Below are positions 1 through 8,212 of a stretch of 64,000 bases of DNA, piece by piece. The notes beneath the pieces are model-generated. The model searched no databases. It had not been told where the DNA came from and worked only from the letters and a program-made list of their open reading frames with translations. This DNA comes from Bacteroidales bacterium. Its GTDB lineage: Bacteria > Bacteroidota > Bacteroidia > Bacteroidales > P3. The position numbers and the translations under genes are program-made. The stretch spans positions 1 to 64,000 of the forward strand of contig JAFRRK010000097.1 in the NCBI GenBank assembly GCA_017428115.1. The letters are read 5' to 3'. Within the stretch, counting starts at the first letter, position 1. Each line of letters starts with the position of its first letter.

Positions 1-75
1 ACGGAGTTGCTCCCCAGCAGAGCTCCGCTATGCTTCAAACTGCGCGGCAAAAGTACTGATTTTTTTTGAAATGGC

Positions 76-135
76 CATCCTGCAATTTGACCTATTGACA
101 ACAAGTACAAAAAATCATCCTGCAAAATGACCTAT
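76..135. repeat. Two direct repeats, 40-bp period
   Basis: An imperfect 20-bp motif beginning CATCCTGCAA and ending TGACCTAT occurs at 76-95 and again at 116-135, differing at two central bases. Repeated subterminal motifs of this kind are found at the ends of some insertion sequences such as IS21-like elements, but no transposase or sharp element end is visible here. The origin is unknown. Confidence 0.45.
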
Positions 136-163
136 ACGCCGGATTTTATGGATCTTGGTATAG

Positions 164-277
164 GGACTTGAAGGTTTTTCCTATGGTAATTACTACGGCT
201 CTCCCAGTGTTACTGGAAGTGGGCGAGCTGAAGGGTTCAGTAATGGAAACTCTTATGGAGGTGCGAAGTTTAACTAA
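164..277 (+). pseudogene. Possible C-terminal remnant of a Gly/Tyr/Ser-rich protein
   Basis: An open frame of 37 codons begins right after an in-frame TAG (161-163) and ends at TAA 275-277, just upstream of the lipoprotein gene at 293. It encodes two copies of a Gly/Tyr/Ser/Asn-rich unit (EGFSYGNYYGSPS, then EGFSNGNSYGGAK) and the DNA repeats as well. There is no start codon. It could be the tail of a lost surface protein; the family is not recognised. Confidence 0.3.
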
Positions 278-292
278 CAAACAATTGAACAA

Positions 293-1858
293 ATGAAAAA
301 ATGTAAATTATTTCTTGCCGTTGCGGTAGTGTTGACCCTCGGCGCAACTTCCTGCAAAAAGGAAGAAAGTGGTGAACAACTCACCAGTTTCTATGCTTCA
401 TCTGAAGAAGATAATGCTGAAGGTGATAGTAAAACACATTTGAGTGGGACAGGTATGTATTGGGATGCTAATGATTCCGTAAGTGTGTGGGGCTCTAACG
501 ATTCGCGGCGTTATGTTTATAAGGCTGCTTATGGCAATTCCACTACAACAAGATTTGACTATGCCCGTACAGGTAATACACCGATACTAAGTGCTCCGTA
601 TGTGGTTGGTTATCCGGCACGTTATTGGACCTCAAAAAATGTGGTCACATTACCAGCCACGCAAAAATATGTGTCAAACGGTGCGAATTATATTCCTCAA
701 TATTCATATACTGCATCATCCTCATCTTCCTCGAGCATTCCTACGATGAACTTCTATAATGTTTGCGGACTTGTAAGACTTAACCTTACCAAACCTAATA
801 CTAACATTTCAAGTATTTCTATAACAACTAATACACCCATCTATGGTGATTTTTTAATATCCACAAGTTACAGATATTCAGGAGCTCCATCTTACAGTTA
901 TGGTTATATCCCTTCTACTTCCTATGCTGGTAATGGTGGTAACACTGTCACATTGGTATGTAACACTCCTCAGAGCATCAGTAGCAGCAAGAACTTTAAT
1001 ATCTATATACCAGCAGGTACGTATTCTCAATTTGAGATAGTTATCACAACTACCGACAATAGAACGATTACTAAGAGAGCAAATAGCTCGATAGTTGTTG
1101 GTCGTAGTCAGATTACAACGATTACGCTGACATCAAGTGATCTTAATTTTGATGTCAATTCATGTCTCACAGGACTATTCTCGGTATCTGCAGGTACGCA
1201 AGTTAAGTTCTCGTCAGGTAATCTCCAGTGCGTAAATAGTGAGTGGCGTTTTGCTACACATCAGTATGATTATCTAGGATCATATAGCTCAACTGCATGG
1301 GATTTGTTTGGTTGGAGTACCGAAACCACTGATTTTGGTATGTCGACCTCTACAAATAATAGCGACTATTCCATGGCTTTTTGGGATTGGGGTACGGCTA
1401 TTAATCCTGGTGCCGCAAGCTCGCCTTGGCGTACCTTGACAGATGGTGAGTGGACTTATCTGTTGAGCGGACGTACCAATGCTACAAATTTGTTGGGTAT
1501 GGCAACAATTAATGTTGATGCATCCACTAGTGTTTGCGGTATGGTATTGTTTCCTGATGATTGGGTAGGTGTTTCAACAGTTCCGTTTGCTGCAAGAGGT
1601 GGCATGAGTGTAAATCAACTGACACTTAGCCAGTGGGAGGCCCTAGAGGCTAATGGTGCAGTGTTCCTGCCTGCTGCTGGCCGTAGAGAGGGCACCTCAT
1701 TGTCGAATATCGGTGCTCATGGTGTATACTGGACAGCGACCAGTGTTAATGCTACTAACGCCTATTATATGGGATTCGGTGCCTCATCGGCAGAAGCTCA
1801 TAAGAGTGGTTATCGTTATCATGGTCGTGCTGTGCGTTTGGTGCAGAACGCGAACTAA
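293..1858 (+). CDS. Fimbrillin/FISUMP-like surface lipoprotein
   Basis: A 521-residue exported lipoprotein. The signal peptide ends in a lipobox (LGATSC, Cys about 21) followed by KKEE, so the mature protein should be lipidated. Residues about 45-290 are Ser/Thr/Tyr-rich and resemble fimbrillin-like Bacteroidetes adhesin domains (KTHLSGTGMYWDANDSV near the N-terminus). Residues about 290-521 form a second domain with a GLFSV...FSSGNLQ start and a GVYWTATS...GRAVRLV end, as in FISUMP-type (Fibrobacter succinogenes major paralogous) domains. A broken paralogue lies at 19996-21356. A surface structural or adhesive role is inferred. Ligand unknown. Confidence 0.75.
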   Translation: MKKCKLFLAVAVVLTLGATSCKKEESGEQLTSFYASSEEDNAEGDSKTHLSGTGMYWDANDSVSVWGSNDSRRYVYKAAYGNSTTTRFDYARTGNTPILSAPYVVGYPARYWTSKNVVTLPATQKYVSNGANYIPQYSYTASSSSSSSIPTMNFYNVCGLVRLNLTKPNTNISSISITTNTPIYGDFLISTSYRYSGAPSYSYGYIPSTSYAGNGGNTVTLVCNTPQSISSSKNFNIYIPAGTYSQFEIVITTTDNRTITKRANSSIVVGRSQITTITLTSSDLNFDVNSCLTGLFSVSAGTQVKFSSGNLQCVNSEWRFATHQYDYLGSYSSTAWDLFGWSTETTDFGMSTSTNNSDYSMAFWDWGTAINPGAASSPWRTLTDGEWTYLLSGRTNATNLLGMATINVDASTSVCGMVLFPDDWVGVSTVPFAARGGMSVNQLTLSQWEALEANGAVFLPAAGRREGTSLSNIGAHGVYWTATSVNATNAYYMGFGASSAEAHKSGYRYHGRAVRLVQNAN

Positions 1859-1880
1859 TCCAATCTGTCTTCATACTCTA

Positions 1881-1912
1881 AGCCTCGCAGGGATTGCCTT
1901 GCGGGGCTTTTC
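1881..1912 (+). terminator. Intrinsic terminator after the lipoprotein gene
   Basis: AGCCTCGCA pairs with TGCGGGGCT (one G-T pair) around a 9-nt loop, followed by TTTTC. It lies 22 bp after the stop of the gene at 293-1858. Confidence 0.7.
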
Positions 1913-2066
1913 TATGGGATATGGTGTGTTGTCGTTTTGTCGGTGACGTTGGGTGAGGAGTAGGGTTACATGTCTTGCATATCCAATTGGATGAGTTGTT
2001 GCTGGTATGATTGCAGTTGTGGGTGTTGGGAGAGGAAGGGGGCGGATTTGTCGTGCAGCAGAACGG

Positions 2067-3303
2067 GTTCTGATGTCGATGGTGGATGACATACTTGTGC
2101 GGGATACAGCCATCAGGCATGGCATTCGTAATGTGGATCCACTGAAACGGTTGGCGGTCTATTTGCTCACCAATGTGGCAAAGCCATTTTCGGGCAATCG
2201 TCTCACGTCGATAGCGGGTGATATTTCGACCCCGACGGTGTTGGACTACGTGGATTATATGCAGGATGCTTACTTGATAGACTCCACGAGCCAGTATGCG
2301 ACCAATATCCGTGCCACCGTGCGTAATCCTAAAAAGGTCTATGCTATAGGCACGGGGATAGTCAGCAGTGTAAGCCTGTCGCAGACAGACGATAAAGGGC
2401 CTTTGCTTGAGAACTACCAATTCTTGCAGCTACGTAAGTGGACAAAGGGTCATATCTATTACTAAGAAGCTGTTTAAATTTAATTCAATGATTTTCTTAA
2501 AGCACCTGAACTGCATCTTTTTCTTCTTTTCTCAATTACAATGGAACCCCATTGCGCAATCGAAAAGAAGAAAAACCTGCTCGTTCATGTCCATAATAAA
2601 CTTCATCAATCAAATTTAAACAGCTTCTAAAGTTTGACAAGTTTTTTTCTTCAAAAAGAGATACGTGCATCCACCCTTATTGTCATTGTCATCGTCATCA
2701 TGTCCCACTTTACTTCGTGGCGTTGCTCTGTTTGGCTCGGTAAAGAATGCTGGCTTGCATCGCACTAGCTTTGTAACAACGTTGTGCCGATTATTTATTT
2801 TTAAAAGTGGCACCCTATTTTTTGCCTTTTTCGGTATAATTGTATTAGACGGCCTACAGCACTCACTCCAACCTAACACCATGTCTTCGTCGTGCCTCCG
2901 TCGTGCCTCCGCTTCAGGAGACGGAGAAAGAACGTAGGCTGGCACTAGGCACAGCGCAACCAACACTAACAACCTGACTAAGAGCCGTGGAAAGGGAAAC
3001 AAAAAGCGTATGGATAAAAACAACTCGAGATGCATGACTGATTTTACTTCTCAAACTTTGGTCTATTATTATCGTGGCAAAGGGGAGTGCGACTTTGTGG
3101 TGACAGGGGCAGACAATAGTCCGCGAGAGCTGTATCAGGTCTGCCAACAGTTGACAACGGACAATATGAACCAGGAGATAGAGGGGCTTAGGGAAGCCAT
3201 GCGCGAACTGCATCTGCATGAGGGTACGATTGTGACATTATCCGATGAGGATACATTGCACGTTGAAGAAGGAGAAATACGAATAGTGAAGGCTTATGAG
3301 TAG
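2067..3303 (+). pseudogene. DUF4143 ATPase remnant, interrupted by an insertion
   Basis: Two pieces of one gene. 2067-2461 encodes part of a DUF4143 domain (ILVRDTAIRHGIRN..., then DYVDYMQDAYLID and LLENYQFLQLRK). 3062-3303 encodes the usual C-terminal end (YYYRGKGECDFVV, later QVCQQL and a LHEGTIVTL-type strand). Removing 2462-3061 plus one copy of the flanking TCTATTA restores an unbroken frame (H-I-Y-Y-Y-R). The N-terminal AAA+ ATPase half is absent, so the gene was also truncated. These ATPase/DUF4143 proteins are common accessory genes of uncertain role, sometimes considered toxin-antitoxin or defence-like. Confidence 0.8.
2462..3061. mobile_element. Non-autonomous 600-bp repeat element, copy A
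   Basis: Flanked by the 7-bp direct repeat TCTATTA (2455-2461 and 3062-3068), consistent with a target-site duplication inside the DUF4143 gene. It has two parts. 2465-2628 is bounded by a perfect 17-bp inverted repeat (AGAAGCTGTTTAAATTT). 2629-3059 is bounded by the imperfect inverted repeat AAAGTTTGACAAGT / ACTTCTCAAACTTT. No transposase ORF is visible, so it is MITE-like. Positions 2657-2830 match, in inverted orientation, 42430-42605, and the right end matches copies near 19.8 kb and 44.1 kb. Confidence 0.75.
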
Positions 3304-3408
3304 TTGTTCTATTTAAATAGTTGTTGTGGGCGCTGAAAAAATTGGATGGTTTAATAATCTGTTTTTTAGATATATAATGCGTATTAACTAAAGTAAAGGG
3401 GAAATATT

Positions 3409-3441
3409 TTTGTGTAATAGATAAAATTTTAGTAATTTTGC
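3409..3441 (+). promoter_or_regulatory. Bacteroidetes-type promoter for the coiled-coil/zapA operon
   Basis: A TTTG -33 element (3409-3412), a 20-nt spacer and a TAATTTTGC -7 element (3433-3441). It lies 26 bp upstream of the ATG at 3467, matching the TTTG-N19-20-TAnnTTTG consensus of the primary Bacteroidetes sigma factor. Confidence 0.7.
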
Positions 3442-3466
3442 ACCGCTTTTTGTAGTGTAAACCGAC

Positions 3467-3787
3467 ATGGCTATGTTTGATTTTGAAACCACTGTGGCAG
3501 AGATTGAATGGAAGGTACGCAGGTTGATGGATGAGAACGAACGTCTGCATGCGGAGGTGGAGGAGTCGGCAGGGCGTTGTAGGGAGCTACAAGAGCAAGT
3601 GAACAGTCAAAATATAACAATTAATAATCTTAAAGAACAAAACAATATATTAAAACTTGGGAACACGCTGGCGCAGAAAGGCGACGCTGTGGAGATAAAA
3701 TTAAAGATCAATCAACTGATACGAAACATAGATAAGAGTTTGGCATTAATAAACAAGTCGGGCGGGGAGGCCTCCGCTGATAAATAA
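3467..3787 (+). CDS. Small coiled-coil protein upstream of zapA
   Basis: A 106-residue protein without signal peptide or membrane helix. Residues about 8-75 are a heptad-rich coiled coil (EIEWKVRRLMDENERLHAEV...). The C-terminal segment is mixed and charged. It starts 5 bp ahead of zapA and is surely co-transcribed. By size, coiled-coil nature and position it could play a ZapB-like accessory role in divisome assembly. That is inferred from context, not from sequence identity to E. coli ZapB. Confidence 0.7.
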   Translation: MAMFDFETTVAEIEWKVRRLMDENERLHAEVEESAGRCRELQEQVNSQNITINNLKEQNNILKLGNTLAQKGDAVEIKLKINQLIRNIDKSLALINKSGGEASADK

Positions 3788-3792
3788 AAAAG

Positions 3793-4074
3793 ATGAACGA
3801 TATACCGGCGACAGTGCATATACTTGGCAGACCATATAGGCTGAAGACGAACAGCGACGAGGAGCATTATCTTCGTCGGGCAGCTTTGCTGATAGATTCG
3901 CAGGCTAAGAGTTATGGCAAGATGTATGCTTATGGCGACCAGCAAGACTTGTTGGCTATGGTGGCGCTGACCCAGATAACGCAGTTGCTGAGGTTGCAAG
4001 AAAGAGAGCAGTTTCGCGACACGCGTCTGGAGGACAGGCTTACAGAAATCAATCGGCTGCTTGGTAAGAGTTAG
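3793..4074 (+). CDS. zapA: Cell division protein ZapA
   Basis: A 93-residue cytoplasmic protein matching the ZapA family: an N-terminal beta strand segment (ATVHILGRPYRLK), then EEHYLRRAALLIDSQ, then a long helix with LLAMVALTQITQLLRLQ. ZapA binds FtsZ and promotes protofilament bundling at the Z-ring. It follows the coiled-coil gene by 5 bp and is followed immediately by the 6S-like RNA and rny, an order I recall as usual for Bacteroidales. Confidence 0.85.
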   Translation: MNDIPATVHILGRPYRLKTNSDEEHYLRRAALLIDSQAKSYGKMYAYGDQQDLLAMVALTQITQLLRLQEREQFRDTRLEDRLTEINRLLGKS

Positions 4075-4231
4075 TCCTGCATTGAGCCTGAAACAGTTTG
4101 TAAACTCAACACCATTTACAAACCGAGTAAGCTCATGGGTGGGTAGGTTGTATGGCTGAGACACCCGGCACTCAAATCCTATCAGTTTCGAGTTTATCAT
4201 AACTCCCGGAGGGCTTAGTGCAGGATTTTTT
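4075..4231 (+). ncRNA. ssrS: Candidate 6S RNA between zapA and rny
   Basis: The 157-nt gap folds into one long closed rod. TCCTGCATTGAGCC at the 5' end pairs with GGCTTAGTGCAGGA at the 3' end (14 pairs, two of them G-T), followed by T6 as a terminator. Inside, GTTTGTAAA pairs with TTTACAAAC and the rest is a large partly open middle, as in 6S RNA. 6S RNA sequesters the housekeeping RNA polymerase. Genomic position next to zapA is typical for ssrS in several phyla. Sequence identity to a known family was not tested. Confidence 0.7.
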
Positions 4232-4294
4232 CATTTCAGGGTGGCATATGATGCGGCACCGACGTTCCCCCAAAAACACACTACAACACAAACT

Positions 4295-5836
4295 ATGATA
4301 GTAATTGGAATTATTATTGGTATCGTGGTAGGCGGCGGCGTGGGCATGTGGCTCACGACGGGCATGCTGCGTAACAAGTTGCTCGCCAAGAGCCAGCAGG
4401 TGCTTAAGGATGCCGAGGAAAAGGGCGAGATGATTAAGAAGGATAAAATCTTGCAGGCGAAGGAGAAGTTCCTACAGCTGAAGAGCGAGCATGACAAGCA
4501 GGTGAACGAGCGGAACAGCGCCATCCGTGAGCAGGAGAACAAGCTGAAGCAGCGCGAGAACACGCTCAACCAGAAGGTGGAAGACCTTCAGAAGAAGAGC
4601 AACGAGCTGAAACAGGTGAGTGAGAATCTCAACGGTCAGATAGAGGTGTTGCGCAAGCGCCAGGCCGAGGTGGAGAAGGTCTATAACGAGAGCATCGAGA
4701 AACTGGAGCATATAGCCGGCATGACTGCCGACGAGGCTAAGCAGCATTTGGTGGAGATGATGACCGACGAGGCCCGTGCCGAGGCATCGAACAGCATTAT
4801 GGATATTGTGGAGGAGGCGAAAATTACCGCCAACGAGCAGGCCAAGAAGATTGTCATCCAGTCTATCCAGCGCACCGCCACAGAGAATGCCATTGAGAAC
4901 ACGGTGAGTGTGTTCAACCTGGAGAATGAGGAGGTGAAGGGCCGTATCATTGGTCGAGAGGGGCGCAACATCCGTGCGCTGGAGTCGCTGACGGGTGTGG
5001 AGGTGATTATCGACGATTCGCCCGACGCTATTATCATCAGCGGTTTCGACCCTGTGCGCCGCGAGATAGCACGCCTGTCTCTGCATAAGCTGGTGACCGA
5101 CGGCCGTATCCATCCCGCCCGTATCGAGGAGGTGGTGGCCAAGACCCGCCGTCAGATTGAGCAGGAGATTGCCGAGGTGGGTAAGCGCACTTGCATAGAC
5201 CTAGGCATCAACAATATGAACCATGAGCTGATGCGTATGGTGGGTCGTATGAAGTACCGCTCGTCATACGGTCAGAATCTGCTGCAGCACAGCCGCGAGG
5301 TGGCCAACTTGGCCGCTACGATGGCATCTGAGCTGGGCTTGAATCCTAAGTTGGCCAAACGCGCCGGCCTGCTGCACGATATCGGCAAGGTGCCTGATAC
5401 TGAGCCGGAGCTGCCGCACGCAATTTTCGGTATGAAGCTGGCGGAGAAGTACAAGGAGCATCCTGATGTGTGCAACGCCATTGGCGCGCACCACGACGAG
5501 ACGGAGATGACCAACCTTATATCGCCCATCATCCAGGTGTGCGACGCCATCAGCGGAGCCCGTCCCGGAGCCCGTCGCGAGGTGGTGGAGGCCTATATCA
5601 ACCGTTTGAAGAAGCTGGAAGATATGGCCATGACCTATCCAGGGGTAGTGAAGACCTATGCAATACAGGCCGGTCGCGAGCTTCGCGTCATTGTGGGAGC
5701 CGAGAAGGTGAGCGATGCCGAGGCAACGAAGCTGAGTTTCGACCTCTCGCGCCAGATACAGAACGAGATGACCTATCCTGGCCAAATCAAGGTAACGGTC
5801 ATCCGCGAAACCCGTGCCGTCAATTACGCAAAGTAA
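4295..5836 (+). CDS. rny: Ribonuclease Y
   Basis: A 513-residue membrane-anchored endoribonuclease that initiates mRNA decay. N-terminal transmembrane helix ([15 protein letters not shown]), a long coiled coil to about residue 190, a KH RNA-binding domain ([15 protein letters not shown], about 215), then an HD metal-dependent phosphohydrolase domain (LLHDIGK, about 358-364). The ATG at 4295 was chosen because it puts the anchor helix at the very N-terminus. An upstream in-frame GTG at 4241 would add 18 polar residues. It follows the 6S-like RNA terminator, so it probably has its own promoter. Confidence 0.93.
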   Translation: MIVIGIIIGIVVGGGVGMWLTTGMLRNKLLAKSQQVLKDAEEKGEMIKKDKILQAKEKFLQLKSEHDKQVNERNSAIREQENKLKQRENTLNQKVEDLQKKSNELKQVSENLNGQIEVLRKRQAEVEKVYNESIEKLEHIAGMTADEAKQHLVEMMTDEARAEASNSIMDIVEEAKITANEQAKKIVIQSIQRTATENAIENTVSVFNLENEEVKGRIIGREGRNIRALESLTGVEVIIDDSPDAIIISGFDPVRREIARLSLHKLVTDGRIHPARIEEVVAKTRRQIEQEIAEVGKRTCIDLGINNMNHELMRMVGRMKYRSSYGQNLLQHSREVANLAATMASELGLNPKLAKRAGLLHDIGKVPDTEPELPHAIFGMKLAEKYKEHPDVCNAIGAHHDETEMTNLISPIIQVCDAISGARPGARREVVEAYINRLKKLEDMAMTYPGVVKTYAIQAGRELRVIVGAEKVSDAEATKLSFDLSRQIQNEMTYPGQIKVTVIRETRAVNYAK

Positions 5837-5842
5837 TAGTCT

Positions 5843-5932
5843 AATTGAGAATTGAGAATTGAAGATGGAGTGTTTGGTGTTTGTGCCTAGATTCTCATTT
5901 TCAATTCTCAATTCAAATTCAATAAGTATTCA
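5843..5932. repeat. AATTGAG heptamer repeats and inverted repeat after rny
   Basis: Three tandem heptamers (AATTGAG, AATTGAG, AATTGAA; 5843-5863) are followed by the inverse sequence TCAATTCTCAATTC (5901-5914). A 14-bp stem with about a 40-nt loop can form between rny and lgt. Related sequence occurs at 18121-18207. Confidence 0.6.
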
Positions 5933-5944
5933 ATAAAAAGTAAG

Positions 5945-6811
5945 ATGCTCTTTAATTTCATCAACTGGAATGTAGACCCTGTGATGTTTCACATCGGTTC
6001 GTTTGGGCTGAGATATTACTCGCTGGGTTTTTTGTTTGCCTTTCTGCTAGGATATTGGATAGTATACAAGATGTTCAAACGCGAGAAGGTGGACGATAAA
6101 TACTTGGAGTCGCTGGTGGTGTGGATGTTTGTTGCCACGCTTGTGGGAGCCCGTCTGGGGCATTGCCTTTTTTATGAGCCTGACTATTTCCTCACTTCTG
6201 ACCATTGGTTGGAGATATTCCTCCCGTTTAATATGAAGACGGGCCAGTTTACCGGCTATCAGGGGCTGGCAAGTCATGGGGCAGCCATTGCCATCCTGCT
6301 CACCATCTGGCTCTATTGTCGCAAGAACAAGATGAATGCGTGGTGGATTCTCGACCGATTGGTCATAGTGGTGGCATTGGGTGGCGCTTTCATTCGCTTG
6401 GGCAACTTGTTCAACAGCGAAATCTACGGTGTGGAGACCTCGCTGCCGTGGGGCTTCATTTATGAGCGTAATGGAGAGACTGTGCCTAAGCACCCGACGC
6501 AATTATATGAGTCTATCTCCTATTTCCTCATCTTCTTGGTGTGCTATCTGGTATATCTGAAGAAGGATGGCAAGCTGCATAACGGCCGCCTCTTCGGATG
6601 GTGGCTTATCGCACTATGGGGTGTGCGCTTCTTGGTGGAGTTTGTAAAGGAGGAGCAGGTGGCCTTTGAGAAAGGCATGACCTTGGATATGGGACAGTGG
6701 CTCAGCATCCCCTTCATTCTGGGTGGCGTTGTGATGGTGATGCTCTCGCACAAGGGTATCATCAAAGAGGGCATCTTTACGAGCGACAAGCCCAAGGCTA
6801 ACAAACAATAG
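5945..6811 (+). CDS. lgt: Prolipoprotein diacylglyceryl transferase
   Basis: A 288-residue polytopic inner-membrane enzyme that transfers diacylglycerol from phosphatidylglycerol to the lipobox Cys of prolipoproteins, the first step of lipoprotein maturation. Family motifs present: GARLGHCLFYEP near 68, YQGLASHGAAIAI near 100, and the signature RLGNLFNSEIYG near 150. About seven membrane helices are visible. This is the enzyme needed for the many lipoproteins of this window. It lies 108 bp downstream of rny. Confidence 0.95.
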   Translation: MLFNFINWNVDPVMFHIGSFGLRYYSLGFLFAFLLGYWIVYKMFKREKVDDKYLESLVVWMFVATLVGARLGHCLFYEPDYFLTSDHWLEIFLPFNMKTGQFTGYQGLASHGAAIAILLTIWLYCRKNKMNAWWILDRLVIVVALGGAFIRLGNLFNSEIYGVETSLPWGFIYERNGETVPKHPTQLYESISYFLIFLVCYLVYLKKDGKLHNGRLFGWWLIALWGVRFLVEFVKEEQVAFEKGMTLDMGQWLSIPFILGGVVMVMLSHKGIIKEGIFTSDKPKANKQ

Positions 6812-6850
6812 ATTGCGAATTGCAAGATTAATATTTTTATCCATTTTAAT

Positions 6851-7597
6851 ATGAAGAAACTGATTTTAGTACGCCACGGCGAAAGCGAGTGGAATAAGAT
6901 GAATCTTTTTACCGGTTGGACTGATGTCGACCTCACCCCCTATGGCATGTGCGAGGCCTATATGGCCGGACGTCTGTTGAAGGAGGAAGGCTATCGCCCA
7001 ACGATGTGCTACACCTCTTATCTGAAACGAGCCGTAAAGACACTCAACCAGATTCTTGATGCCATGGACATGGACTATCTGCCTGTGGAGAAAAGCTGGC
7101 GCTTGAACGAGAAGAGCTACGGTGCGCTGCAGGGCAAGAATAAGGCTGAGACATTGCAGAAGTATGGCGAGGAGAAGCTGATGGCATGGCGTCGCAGCTA
7201 CGACGTGCAGCCGCCCGCTCTTGAGGTAGACGACAAGCGTAACCCTCGCAAGGATCCCCGCTATGCAGAGGTAAGCGACAATGAGCTGCCTGCCACTGAG
7301 GCACTGTGTGACACCATTGCCCGCCTGATGCCCTATTACGAGGGGACCATACTCCCCTCCTTCCAGCAGCATGACGAGGTGATGGTGGTGGCGCATGGCA
7401 ATAGTTTGCGCGGTATTGTAAAGACCCTCAAGTACATGGGCGATGATGAGATAGTGGGTTTCAATATTCCCACCGCAGTACCCTATATTTTTGAATTTGA
7501 CGACCAGATGAAGCTGCAAAATGACTTCTATCTTGGCAATCAAGAAGAAATTCGTAAGAAGATAGAAGGTGTTAAGAATCAGGCTAAAAAGAACTGA
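6851..7597 (+). CDS. gpmA: 2,3-bisphosphoglycerate-dependent phosphoglycerate mutase
   Basis: A 248-residue cytoplasmic glycolytic enzyme interconverting 3- and 2-phosphoglycerate. The N-terminal catalytic motif LVRHGESEWN (His9 would be the phosphorylated residue) is followed by FTGWTDVDLT. The second catalytic His lies in VVAHGNSLRG near 180. Length fits the dPGM family of about 250 residues. It starts 39 bp after lgt and may be co-transcribed with it. Confidence 0.95.
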   Translation: MKKLILVRHGESEWNKMNLFTGWTDVDLTPYGMCEAYMAGRLLKEEGYRPTMCYTSYLKRAVKTLNQILDAMDMDYLPVEKSWRLNEKSYGALQGKNKAETLQKYGEEKLMAWRRSYDVQPPALEVDDKRNPRKDPRYAEVSDNELPATEALCDTIARLMPYYEGTILPSFQQHDEVMVVAHGNSLRGIVKTLKYMGDDEIVGFNIPTAVPYIFEFDDQMKLQNDFYLGNQEEIRKKIEGVKNQAKKN

Positions 7598-7632
7598 TTG
7601 ACGGGCTGAAAAGTGCAAAAAACGAAAAAAGT

Positions 7633-7665
7633 TTTGTCCAATTAAAAAAAAGTTCGTACTTTTGC
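7633..7665 (+). promoter_or_regulatory. Promoter of the tRNA cluster
   Basis: TTTG at 7633-7636, a 20-nt spacer and TACTTTTGC at 7657-7665, the Bacteroidetes consensus, 54 bp ahead of tRNA-Ser. Confidence 0.7.
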
Positions 7666-7719
7666 ACCCGATTTCGCAGAAAGAAAACACAGGTTTTTGA
7701 GTAGAAATCGCACAGCTAC

Positions 7720-7807
7720 GGAGAGGTGGGTGAGTGGCTGAAACCAACAGTTTGCTAAACTGTCGTACTCGATTAGGGTACCGGGGGTTCGAATCCCCCC
7801 TTCTCCG
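7720..7807 (+). tRNA. tRNA-Ser(GCT)
   Basis: An 88-nt class II tRNA. The acceptor stem GGAGAGG / CTTCTCC closes with discriminator G, the anticodon loop is TTGCTAA (anticodon GCT), there is a long variable arm, and the T-loop is GTTCGAATC. CCA is encoded at 7808-7810. Reads AGC/AGU codons. Confidence 0.95.
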
Positions 7808-7821
7808 CCAAAGAACAGAAG

Positions 7822-7848
7822 AGACGTCCGTGAGGCGTCTTTCTTTTT
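7822..7848 (+). terminator. Terminator after tRNA-Ser
   Basis: AGACG pairs with CGTCT around a 9-nt loop, followed by a T-rich run (TTCTTTTT), 15 bp after the tRNA. The stem is short. Confidence 0.5.
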
Positions 7849-7874
7849 CAAGGCAAGCCAGCCTTATCGGCTTT

Positions 7875-7949
7875 CGGGATATAGCGTAGTCCGGTTATCG
7901 CGCCTGCTTTGGGAGCAGGAGATCCCCAGTTCGAATCTGGGTGTCCCGA
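7875..7949 (+). tRNA. tRNA-Pro(TGG)
   Basis: A 75-nt tRNA with acceptor stem CGGGATA / TGTCCCG, anticodon stem CCTGC / GCAGG, loop TTTGGGA (anticodon TGG) and T-loop GTTCGAATC. CCA is not encoded. It reads CCN proline codons. Confidence 0.95.
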
Positions 7950-7960
7950 CGAAGAAAGTA

Positions 7961-8034
7961 TGAACTAAGAGCTAAGAAGTATAGATGGCTCCCGCACTGC
8001 TTCATAGTTCATAATTCCTAACTCTTACTTCAAG
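7961..8034. repeat. Imperfect inverted repeat between tRNA-Pro and tRNA-Arg
   Basis: GAACTAAGAGCTAAGAAGT on the left is roughly the inverse of AATTCCTAACTCTTACTTC on the right. The same CTTAGTTCTTACTTC-type wording occurs at 40677-40709 and 42285-42326, so it is a dispersed intergenic repeat. Nothing else is seen in the spacer. Confidence 0.5.
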
Positions 8035-8037
8035 AAG

Positions 8038-8111
8038 GGTTCCGTAGCTCAGCTGGATAGAGCAACTGCCTTCTAAGCAGTAGGTCCTGCGTTCGAATCG
8101 CAGCGGAATCA
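8038..8111 (+). tRNA. tRNA-Arg(TCT)
   Basis: A 74-nt tRNA with acceptor stem GGTTCCG / CGGAATC, D-arm AGCTCAGCTGGATAGAGC, anticodon stem ACTGC / GCAGT with TCT in the loop, and T-loop GTTCGAATC. CCA is not encoded. It reads AGA/AGG. Confidence 0.95.
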
Positions 8112-8116
8112 CCCCA

Positions 8117-8143
8117 AGCCCATTGTAATGTGGGCTTTTTTTT
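8117..8143 (+). terminator. Terminator after tRNA-Arg
   Basis: AGCCCA pairs with TGGGCT around an 8-nt loop, followed by eight T residues. It ends the tRNA transcription unit. Confidence 0.8.
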
Positions 8144-8212
8144 ACGAAGCTGTAGTTTTTTCGACTTTCGGTTGTCTAATGGCTAAAAGCAATTCATTTA
8201 AACATGTAGCAC

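Noticed and set aside
2616..3035. 139-residue minus-strand and 90-residue plus-strand frames inside repeat copy A
   Set aside because: The matching interior of copy C does not keep these frames open, so the repeat is treated as non-coding.
4472..5113. 213-residue minus-strand frame opposite rny
   Set aside because: Opposite a well supported RNase Y gene; Leu/His-rich pattern caused by the coiled-coil codons.
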